NCBI GenBank assembly: GCA_024694785.1
Contig: JAILJL010000179.1
Span: forward strand, 1 to 15,230
Source: Lachnospiraceae bacterium
Lineage (GTDB): Bacteria > Bacillota > Clostridia > Lachnospirales > Lachnospiraceae
DNA length: 15,230 bases
Direction: 5' to 3'
The position numbers and the translations under genes are program-made. Positions 7,747 through 13,848 of the stretch are shown in pieces (position 1 is the stretch's first letter; each line of letters opens with the position of its first letter). The notes under the pieces are model-generated. The model was not told the DNA's origin and made no database searches. It worked only from the letters and a program-made list of their open reading frames with translations.

Positions 7747-7912
7747 TGATCTCTCCCGCACCCTTCGTAATCGTATCGAATATATTGTCTACCAATGATA
7801 GGAGCTGCTCCTTGAAAATCAGCACAATGGCAATCAACACGACAAGCACCAATATAAGTTCCACCGTCGTAATTCCATCCTCGTTTATTAGCAGTTTCCT
7901 TAAAAAATTCAT
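7739..7912 (-). CDS. Flp-type (type IVb) pilin, 57 residues
   Basis: A short frame not long enough for many gene finders. It encodes a basic leader ending in NEDG, a predicted cleavage after Gly13, and mature ITTVELILVLVVLIAIVLIF, giving Glu at +5 and one long hydrophobic helix, then a short hydrophilic tail with KEQLLSLVDNIFDTITKGAG. This is the classic Flp1-type pilin layout, and the size is usual for the family. It would be the main subunit polymerised by TadA/TadB/TadC. ATG at 7912 is preceded by an ideal AGGAGG 7 bases away that overlaps the tadC stop, one of the strongest ribosome sites in the operon, as expected for an abundant subunit. No second Flp pilin is seen in the window. Confidence 0.92.
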   Translation of the reverse strand: MNFLRKLLINEDGITTVELILVLVVLIAIVLIFKEQLLSLVDNIFDTITKGAGEISA

Positions 7913-7923
7913 TCCTCTACCTC

Positions 7924-8592
7924 CTATATACCTTTTAATTGAATAAATGCCGGGCCCATAAGTATCATAATGACCACAAGAAGCAGCATCGTTATGGGCA
8001 ACAGCATCTTAACCTTCCTGGCCTCACTCTGCTCTTTGATTAATCGAATCTTATTATTCGAAGCCTCCAAAAGTTCCATTGCCAGCACTTCGGAAAGCTT
8101 AACACTGCCTTTTCTCTCATTTTGTACCAGAAGCCCGGCAAGCTTCTTATACTCACCGACTCTTATTCTGCTTGCAAACATAAGTAATGCTTTCTCCATA
8201 CCAAGTCCGTTATCAAGTTCATAATTCAATCGGCTAAGTTCCGCAAACAGAACTCCTTCTCCTATAATCTCGCGCCTGGTCACTCTTTTTAAGGCCTCTC
8301 TTCCGCTCATTCCCCCTTCTGTATATGCCGTTAGGGCGTATATCAGCTTCGGATACCGGCTCCGTAACTGTTTCTCCCTTTCTTTTTCCCTTTCCTTCTC
8401 CTTCTCCACCACATTGAAGATTAAAAGAACAGAACATATAATTTCCAGAATTATAATGAATACGGGGCGCCTGTCCCCCTTTGGGTAAATAAATATCGCA
8501 CATACGAATAGCACAATCGAAACAGCATTAATCAATATAAGCTTTCGCTTAATCGCTGCAGCAGCCTTCCATATCTTTCCGGCAAGTCTCAC
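7924..8592 (-). CDS. tadC: TadC-like pilus assembly membrane protein
   Basis: A 222-residue inner-membrane protein. Two membrane helices lie near the N-terminus (about 18-36 and 43-61), then a cytoplasmic part with EGGMSGREALKRV and LDNGLGMEKALLMFASRI typical of type II secretion F domains, then a final helix (about 195-214). This matches TadC, the partner of TadB in the pilus platform. A charged KEKEREKEREK stretch (64-74) follows the second helix. The start is GTG at 8592 overlapping the tadB stop (GTGA), with GGAGG 7 bases upstream, so coupling is clear. Confidence 0.9.
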   Translation of the reverse strand: MRLAGKIWKAAAAIKRKLILINAVSIVLFVCAIFIYPKGDRRPVFIIILEIICSVLLIFNVVEKEKEREKEREKQLRSRYPKLIYALTAYTEGGMSGREALKRVTRREIIGEGVLFAELSRLNYELDNGLGMEKALLMFASRIRVGEYKKLAGLLVQNERKGSVKLSEVLAMELLEASNNKIRLIKEQSEARKVKMLLPITMLLLVVIMILMGPAFIQLKGI

Positions 8593-9347
8593 TCATCTTC
8601 CTCCGTTATCTTAATGCCCCACATAACCGCTATAATGTATAGAACAAGGCAGGCTCCCATAAAAAGATATCCGCCTGCATTTGTATATAGAATGTCAAGA
8701 TAATCTCCTGTTGTTAATCTTATATAAAACAGGAAAAATACCGGCATTAAAGACATTATCCTCTGTTCCGTAACTGCTTCGGACATTATATTCTTTGCCT
8801 CTTCCGCACTTTCTATATCATTGCTTATAAGCTCTTCCGTCTTAAAAGTTAATTCCGCGATATTCTTGCCCACCCTTTTGCCATACGAGAAAACTTCCGC
8901 AAACATCTCGAGGTGCTCTTCCTTACGCTCATCCGCCCATTTCAATAATGCTTCCTCAATAGACATTCCAAGTGACAGGCGCTTATCTACCCTTCTTATA
9001 TCACCGATTATCAGCGATTGTTCTGATACCCGTCCCCTGATCTTATCCGCAAGCTCAGTAACCGCACTCTCCGGCGACGCCCCGGCTGCGACCTCTGCCT
9101 CAAACATCTGAAGAAATTCCTTGAAATCAAGACAAAACGCCTTCTTTTTCCTCTTTCGTCTCATCTTTCCCCCAATCTTCGCATAAGGAATCAATAATCC
9201 CAAAAGAAGCAAAATGAATCTTATGTCGGAAAAGAATAAATACGATATAATCGCAATCCCTATAACACCCAGAGAATACATCAAAGCGCCGTCTATCAAT
9301 CTATATCTATTCTTTCCGATATAATCTCTCCATTTTCCGCACCGCAT
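8589..9347 (-). CDS. tadB: TadB-like pilus assembly membrane protein
   Basis: A 252-residue inner-membrane protein with two N-terminal helices (about 22-39 and 43-57), a basic stretch KMRRKRKKK, a cytoplasmic F domain (about 73-195, with EAEVAAGASPESAVTELA and LSLGMSIEEALLKWA), and two C-terminal helices (about 196-210 and 226-245). This is the TadB layout; with TadC it forms the membrane platform driven by TadA. ATG 9347 overlaps tadA by 52 bases and has only a weak ribosome site; a TTG at Leu17, overlapping the tadA stop, is an alternative start that would shorten the protein by 16 residues. Confidence 0.9.
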   Translation of the reverse strand: MRCGKWRDYIGKNRYRLIDGALMYSLGVIGIAIISYLFFSDIRFILLLLGLLIPYAKIGGKMRRKRKKKAFCLDFKEFLQMFEAEVAAGASPESAVTELADKIRGRVSEQSLIIGDIRRVDKRLSLGMSIEEALLKWADERKEEHLEMFAEVFSYGKRVGKNIAELTFKTEELISNDIESAEEAKNIMSEAVTEQRIMSLMPVFFLFYIRLTTGDYLDILYTNAGGYLFMGACLVLYIIAVMWGIKITEEDE

Positions 9348-10420
9348 AATCTGATTATCTCGCTTACCTCCCTTCTCCCGTTACCATCCCTTTTCATCTG
9401 AACTATATAATCTATACCTGCAACTATCTGGGATATTATCGCTTCCATCGGAAGTTCCATTCCCATAAGCATAAGTATCTTAAGACGAAGTAGCGCATCC
9501 GTACAGGAATTCGCATGAAGTGTACATAACGAACCTTCATGTCCTGTATTAAGGGCCTGCATAAGATCTAAAGCCTCCGCTCCTCTTACTTCTCCTACAA
9601 TTATCCTGTCAGGCCGCATCCTTAAGGAAGCCTTAATAAGATCCCTTAGTGTAATCTCGCTTAACCCCTCCGCAGTCTTGTTCCTGCATTCAAGTGAAAT
9701 GGCATTCTCTCTTCCGTCAAGCTTTAATTCCGCTGAATCTTCTATGGTTATTATCCTTTCATCTTCATCTATTTCATCTATAAGCGCATTAAGTAGCGTT
9801 GTCTTACCGGACGAAGTCCCGCCTGACACCAGGATCGTCTTCCTGTCCTTAATGGCTTTCCTTAGGAATTCGGCCGCTTTGTTACTTATTCCTCCGCATT
9901 CGATCAGATCCTTAAGGGTTCTTGCTTTACTTAAAAACCTTCGTATAGTAACAACCGGCCCTGTAACCGATACCGGAGGCAACACAACATGAACCCTGCT
10001 GCCGTCCGGACATTTCGTATCAACAATAGGCTCCTTTAAATTAACTTTCCTGTTATGCTTAGATACTATGCGCTCTATCATAAGATAGATATCTTCCTCG
10101 GACTCGAAATTCTCGGAAAATCTATAAAGTACGCCTCCTTTCTCATAGAAAATCGACTCCATCCCATTGATCATAATCTCCGATACTTCATCATCCTCCA
10201 TAAGCTCTTCTATTACATCATAACCACGCATGGCATAATACAAGCGCTTCTCAGCCTTCTCCCATTCATAGAAACTCATCCCCTCCCTACGCTGCTCGGT
10301 AGAGATTACCGCCCTTATAGCTTCTTTAACGCGACCATCTTCAGCATCCGTAAGATAGGCATTGCCTCCTTGTTCGAGAAGTCCGATCGCTCTTCTCTTC
10401 AGTTCTCCGTAATTAGGCAA
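9296..10420 (-). CDS. tadA: TadA/CpaF-type pilus assembly ATPase
   Basis: A 374-residue cytoplasmic hexameric secretion ATPase that powers Flp pilus assembly. All catalytic elements are present: Walker A GGTSSGKT (200-207), Asp box ITIEDSAELKL (224-234), Walker B IIVGEVRG (273-280) and His box LNTGHEGSLCTLHANS (290-305). The N-terminal domain has the usual DDEVSEIMING (76-86). The start is TTG at 10420, with AAGGAGAG about 9 bases upstream, and it overlaps the TadZ-like gene by 22 bases. The family call is very secure; there is no sign of damage. Confidence 0.97.
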   Translation of the reverse strand: MPNYGELKRRAIGLLEQGGNAYLTDAEDGRVKEAIRAVISTEQRREGMSFYEWEKAEKRLYYAMRGYDVIEELMEDDEVSEIMINGMESIFYEKGGVLYRFSENFESEEDIYLMIERIVSKHNRKVNLKEPIVDTKCPDGSRVHVVLPPVSVTGPVVTIRRFLSKARTLKDLIECGGISNKAAEFLRKAIKDRKTILVSGGTSSGKTTLLNALIDEIDEDERIITIEDSAELKLDGRENAISLECRNKTAEGLSEITLRDLIKASLRMRPDRIIVGEVRGAEALDLMQALNTGHEGSLCTLHANSCTDALLRLKILMLMGMELPMEAIISQIVAGIDYIVQMKRDGNGRREVSEIIRLCGAENGEIISERIDID

Positions 10421-11220
10421 CTTATCGTTCTCTCCTTAATTCTTTCTATTGCTGTTCCTGCATGTAATATATACTCACGCAGTCCGGTCAATGCAACATC
10501 CTCCGCCTCCTCTTCAGCCGATGCCTTAAGAATAATCACTTCCGCGGCCCTTGCCATAAGCTCGTCAATTCTCGGAAACAGTGTCTCAACAGAAATGAAT
10601 AGTTCATCATACTTACACGCTTTCTCTATTATATTGATTAACTCCGCAAGTTCACCTTTAAGTTGCATAAGATGCACCGGCGAAGAGAACGGACGTAAAA
10701 TATCAATCCCGTTTTCCGTATATATCGCCTTATCTATATATGGCTTATCTATAGAACTTCCAAGTCCCTTATATAGCTCAAAACACAATTCGGATAAGCC
10801 TATAGCTCCGACTTCACTCTTATTCTCACAGAAGAACCCGACATTGATAAGAAGTACCGATTCCTTCTCACCCCTTCTTACAGCTTCCTCATACATATAC
10901 CTTCGCTGGTTGGCATTACCGGATGGTGTAACAAGTATTGTAATTCCTGTCTTCCTGCCTGTCGGAAGAGCTTCGTACCCACCGCTCTTTGCATATATCT
11001 CCCGTCTTATATCCGCAGCTTTCTGGAACTTATATATCTTGTTATCGTCATCACTTCTTTCATCAGAGAATATGAAAAGCTCATCTTCGCCAAATTCTGC
11101 AGCCTCGTCTTCGTAGATTACCAGAATATCAACCTCTCCGTATAAGTCATTAAGACGATTGATAAGTCTTGCAGCAAATTCCTTCTCATTATCTCTGATA
11201 AGTAAATATCTCTTTATCAT
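10399..11220 (-). CDS. TadZ/CpaE-like protein with degenerate P-loop
   Basis: A 273-residue cytoplasmic protein immediately upstream of tadA, the position of TadZ/CpaE, a ParA/MinD-like pilus localisation factor. Residues 1 to about 80 resemble a receiver-like domain (MIKRYLLIRDNEKEFAARLI). From about 92 the order of strands fits a MinD-type ATPase: ITILVTPSGNANQRR where the P-loop should be, VLLINVGFF (122-130) where the second strand is expected, and GLSELCFELYKG (141-152), as seen after it in TadZ proteins. The deviant Walker A lysines and the GK[ST] core are missing, so it probably cannot hydrolyse ATP. The ATG overlaps the prepilin peptidase stop (ATGA). The TadZ assignment is inferred from position and weak similarity. 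Confidence 0.65.
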   Translation of the reverse strand: MIKRYLLIRDNEKEFAARLINRLNDLYGEVDILVIYEDEAAEFGEDELFIFSDERSDDDNKIYKFQKAADIRREIYAKSGGYEALPTGRKTGITILVTPSGNANQRRYMYEEAVRRGEKESVLLINVGFFCENKSEVGAIGLSELCFELYKGLGSSIDKPYIDKAIYTENGIDILRPFSSPVHLMQLKGELAELINIIEKACKYDELFISVETLFPRIDELMARAAEVIILKASAEEEAEDVALTGLREYILHAGTAIERIKERTISCLITEN

Positions 11221-11618
11221 ATTCCCAATCCGGTTATAATAAGTCCTATACTAAGGGCAGGTGCAAAAGGAAGCCTCTTTCTATGCGTGACCGCAAAGAG
11301 TCCTGCCTGCGCCAAAACCGATAGCATAAGCCAGTTCGCCGTCTCCTCCCATTTCATTAATATAATAATCGTGGAAATTAATTTGATATCGCCCCCGCCT
11401 AATTGATTAAGGGCATACATTATAAGAATCGCAATCGCTATTAAAGTATTGATGATCATATCCCCAAGCGATTGCCTTAAGAACAAAAGCCTGTACATAC
11501 CGCAGGAAATAACTCCGAATAAAGTGACTTCATTGGGTATCTTATGACTCTTAATATCGAAATAAGAAGCAATAACCGAATACGGAATAAGAAATCCGTA
11601 TCTATCTATACCGTTCAT
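11217..11618 (-). CDS. A24-type prepilin peptidase (TadV/CpaA-like)
   Basis: A 133-residue polytopic membrane aspartyl protease that cleaves Flp-type pilin leaders. Catalytic Asp21 lies in YFDIKSHKIPN and Asp77 in GGGDIKL; the C-terminal RLPFAPAL segment is also typical. Its length fits the minimal TadV/CpaA class, which lacks the N-methylase domain. It is the first gene of the Tad operon, 18 bases or so after the predicted transcription start. The ATG at 11618 is the only possible start, because an in-frame stop lies four codons upstream, yet the AAAGGA ribosome site abuts the ATG with no spacer, which should lower initiation. Confidence 0.92.
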   Translation of the reverse strand: MNGIDRYGFLIPYSVIASYFDIKSHKIPNEVTLFGVISCGMYRLLFLRQSLGDMIINTLIAIAILIMYALNQLGGGDIKLISTIIILMKWEETANWLMLSVLAQAGLFAVTHRKRLPFAPALSIGLIITGLGI

Positions 11619-11642
11619 TCCTTTCGCTTAAGTGTACTTCGA

Positions 11643-11671
11643 ATTATAGTTTCAAAAACTCATCTTTACAA
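11643..11671 (-). promoter_or_regulatory. Sigma-A-type promoter of the Tad operon
   Basis: On the minus strand: TTGTAA (11671-11666), a 17-base spacer, and a perfect TATAAT (11648-11643). The AT-rich U-tract of the fliS terminator lies just upstream of the -35 box and could act as an UP element. The predicted start near 11636 gives a leader of only about 18 bases before the prepilin peptidase ATG. This is the only strong promoter seen for the pilus operon. Confidence 0.78.
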
Positions 11672-11690
11672 CCGAACAAATAATAAAAAT

Positions 11691-11724
11691 ATAATAAAAA
11701 AGGACGATCACTTAGGATCGTCCT
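11691..11724 (-). terminator. Intrinsic terminator after fliS
   Basis: Perfect 9-bp stem AGGACGATC/GATCGTCCT (11701-11709 and 11716-11724) with a 6-base loop. On the minus strand it is followed by TTTTTTATTAT. The plus strand has no T-run after the stem, so it terminates leftward transcription only, 38 bases after the fliS stop. It insulates the flagellin unit from the Tad operon. Confidence 0.93.
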
Positions 11725-11762
11725 CTCGTAAATTATTAAATTTTAATAAACTACCACATCTG

Positions 11763-12236
11763 TTAAGCAAAGAATCCTCGCTTACTTACGCCCGTTGATA
11801 TCTCATTTAAGGCGCTTTTACCATAGGTTAAACCAAAATAAGTATCTTCCCTGTTCTGCATCAGAGAAGGTGACGTATCTTTTGAAGCCATCTCAACCAT
11901 ACCCTTATATAAGGTTCTCAAGATAATTTCAGCTTCCTTAACAGGCTCTTTACTCTTCTTAATACGTGCAAGCGCAAGTCGTCTTAATACAAATTCATAG
12001 AGCGGATATAACTGTTTCGCCAAATCATAATTAAAGTCAAGATCTTCTATAAGTCTCCTTATAATCGCTTCTGCATTGCTTATTGATTCCTTTGCCTCAT
12101 CCCAATCGCCCTTATCAAAGCTTTCATACATATCTTCCATGTAAGAAAACGCCATCTCGTACATAACTACGATAAGTTCGCTTCTGTTGGCTGCGATTAT
12201 CCGTTCCTTATACTCTTTCTTTTTCTCTAACTTCAT
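11763..12236 (-). CDS. fliS: FliS-type flagellar export chaperone
   Basis: A 157-residue helical protein that should bind the C-terminal disordered region of flagellin in the cytoplasm and stop it polymerising before export. Support is the FliS-like start KKKEYKERIIAANRSELIVVMYEMAFSYMEDM, the following helices (DEAKESISNAEAIIRRLIEDLDFNYDLAKQLYPLYEFVLRRL), and its place directly after flagellin. It is somewhat longer than the roughly 130 residues usual for FliS, with an extra polar tail from about 125. ATG 12236 has AAGGTGAG 4 bases upstream, overlapping the flagellin stop. Confidence 0.88.
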   Translation of the reverse strand: MKLEKKKEYKERIIAANRSELIVVMYEMAFSYMEDMYESFDKGDWDEAKESISNAEAIIRRLIEDLDFNYDLAKQLYPLYEFVLRRLALARIKKSKEPVKEAEIILRTLYKGMVEMASKDTSPSLMQNREDTYFGLTYGKSALNEISTGVSKRGFFA

Positions 12237-12246
12237 CTATCTCACC

Positions 12247-13740
12247 TTACTGCAAAAGCTGTAACACCTGCTGCGGAATATCATTTGCCTGCGCAAGTAC
12301 CGACGTTGCCGCCTGCACAAGCACATTCATCTGAGTATATGTCGACATTTCAGTTGCCATGTCAACGTCTTCTATTCTCGATAATGCCGATGACATATCA
12401 AGGTCTGTTTCGGACAAATTATCTACCGCATAATCGAGTCTGTTCTGAACCGCACCAATTGCAGATCTTACGGCCGTGACCTTGGCAAGCGCATTATCTA
12501 ATGCCTCGAGCGCTCTGTCCGTACCGTTAATTGTAGTTACATCAACGTCCTCGATATAAAGCGATCTTGTCGAAATCTCAGGAATATCTATTGCAATTAT
12601 CTCATGCTCGTTAGCGCCAACCTGGAATACCATTTTTCCTATATCTGTCACATTAAGCGATACCGGTATAGGACTAGATGCTCCGGGTACCGTATTTGCC
12701 CTGTGATAAGCTCCATCCTCTACCTTAAAGCTTATGGAACGACCATCCATCTCCGTAACTTTTACCATATTACCCTTTGTTGAAAGAGTTGCAAGCGGTG
12801 AAAACTGTGGCTTGTCAGGGTCCGTATTAACCATCGCCACCTCAACGTCTTTACCTTTTACCTCAACAGGAAGAGTAATTCCGAGCTTTGCAATAAGGTT
12901 CGGATTATCACATTCTATAATAACCTTCTCGGAGCTTCCGGTAAATTTGGAGAAGAAACCGAATGTTGTTCCTGCTGCTATAGGATTATTGTCCGGTGCC
13001 ACGCCGTTTGTCTTTGCATTCTCGGTATAATCACGTGGTGCGCCTGTATCAACCGGCATAACCGTCACTTCACCGATCTCGGCTGCGTCTCTTAATTTCT
13101 CATATGCTTCTACTAACGTCTCTTCGCCGGTGAACTTAACCTTAGAACCATTAATACTTATGGTTCCTGCTTCGTCTCCGGTAAAAGCACTGCAGCCATT
13201 ACTTATATACATAGCTCGTTCCGCATCCGAGTCAATAGCAAAGTTATATATATCCGGCCTAACTGTCGAACTTACCTCCGCAAGCGTTATATCTCGCGTA
13301 TCCGCATAAATTCCCGCACTCATTGAACCATCAAGTACACGAAGTTTATTAAATTCGGTGTCTTTTGAAATTCTATCGATTTCTTCCTTAAGGGCAACAA
13401 TCTCATCCTGCATTGCCTGAAGATCCTCGTGTGTATAAGTATCATTTCCGGACTGAACTGCCAATTCTCTCATTCTCTGAATAATGGAGTTAACCTCATT
13501 TAAGGCGCCTTCCGTTGTTTGTAATACAGATATACCATCTGAAGAATTGCGGCTTGCCTGTTCAAGACCTTTAATCTGGGATTTCATTTTCGCGGAAATC
13601 GCCATGCCTGCAGGATCATCTGCTGCATGATTGATTCTGTAACCCGAAGACAATCTTTCCAATGACTTTGTAAGAAGGTCTTCATTCTGTAATAGACGTG
13701 CATTAGCCGTATAGGCTGACATATTATAATTAATCTTCAT
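12247..13740 (-). CDS. hag: Flagellin
   Basis: A 497-residue filament subunit secreted by the flagellar export apparatus. The N-terminal D0/D1 region (1 to about 140) shows SLERLSSGYRINHAADDPAGMAIS (26-49) and IIQRMRELAVQSGNDT (86-101); the C-terminal D1/D0 region (about 400-497) shows AIGAVQNRLDYAVDNLSE, SRIEDVDMATEMS and the terminal QQVLQLLQ. The middle (about 150-390) is a variable outer domain of moderate size and contains two cysteines. The ATG at 13740 has AAAGGAG 8 bases upstream. Transcription probably starts from the sigma-28-like site near 13845-13822, and the leader has CsrA-like GGA elements. The RxREL segment matches the region recognised by TLR5 in other flagellins. Confidence 0.97.
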   Translation of the reverse strand: MKINYNMSAYTANARLLQNEDLLTKSLERLSSGYRINHAADDPAGMAISAKMKSQIKGLEQASRNSSDGISVLQTTEGALNEVNSIIQRMRELAVQSGNDTYTHEDLQAMQDEIVALKEEIDRISKDTEFNKLRVLDGSMSAGIYADTRDITLAEVSSTVRPDIYNFAIDSDAERAMYISNGCSAFTGDEAGTISINGSKVKFTGEETLVEAYEKLRDAAEIGEVTVMPVDTGAPRDYTENAKTNGVAPDNNPIAAGTTFGFFSKFTGSSEKVIIECDNPNLIAKLGITLPVEVKGKDVEVAMVNTDPDKPQFSPLATLSTKGNMVKVTEMDGRSISFKVEDGAYHRANTVPGASSPIPVSLNVTDIGKMVFQVGANEHEIIAIDIPEISTRSLYIEDVDVTTINGTDRALEALDNALAKVTAVRSAIGAVQNRLDYAVDNLSETDLDMSSALSRIEDVDMATEMSTYTQMNVLVQAATSVLAQANDIPQQVLQLLQ

Positions 13741-13815
13741 GTAAACATCTCCTTTGCCTTAACTTGTAAATTCCTTTATACGATGCTTACACTTCCTTGT
13801 GTTAACAATCTTATA
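13741..13815 (-). promoter_or_regulatory. Flagellin leader with CsrA-like GGA hairpin
   Basis: In the predicted 75-base leader, ACAC-AAGGAA-GTGT (13802-13789) makes a 4-bp stem with GGA in the loop, the form preferred by CsrA, and the surrounding bases match about 10 of 12 positions of the RUACARGGAUGU consensus. A second GGA lies in AAAGGAG (13755-13749), the ribosome site, and a third GGA sits between. This arrangement, an upstream GGA hairpin plus GGA at the ribosome site, resembles the Bacillus hag leader controlled by CsrA/FliW. No csrA or fliW gene is in the window. Confidence 0.55.
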
Positions 13816-13821
13816 ATTACT

Positions 13822-13848
13822 ATTTCGGACAGTTCCTAACTTCTCTTA
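13822..13848 (-). promoter_or_regulatory. Sigma-28 (SigD/FliA)-like promoter of flagellin
   Basis: On the minus strand: TAAG (13848-13845), 15 bases, then TCCGAAAT (13829-13822), compared with the consensus TAAA-N15-GCCGATAA. The spacing is exact, and the -35 part and most of the CCGA core match. The -35 box lies within the last codons of the upstream gene. A start near 13815 would give a 75-base leader. Confidence 0.6.

Noticed and set aside
7761..7761. GTG at 7761 as the start of the DUF5702-like gene
   Set aside because: AAGG directly abuts this GTG, whereas the GTG at 7746 has GGAG at a normal 6-base spacing; the difference is only five residues.
8234..8503. An 89-codon minus-strand frame inside tadC
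   Set aside because: It is out of frame with the clear TadC sequence, and its GEGEGKGKRKGE stretch is simply the polypurine run in another frame.
10055..11116. A 353-codon plus-strand open frame opposite the TadZ-like and tadA genes
   Set aside because: It is the reverse shadow of two recognisable genes, has no family resemblance, and is rich in Ser/Leu/Ile as expected for an antisense frame.
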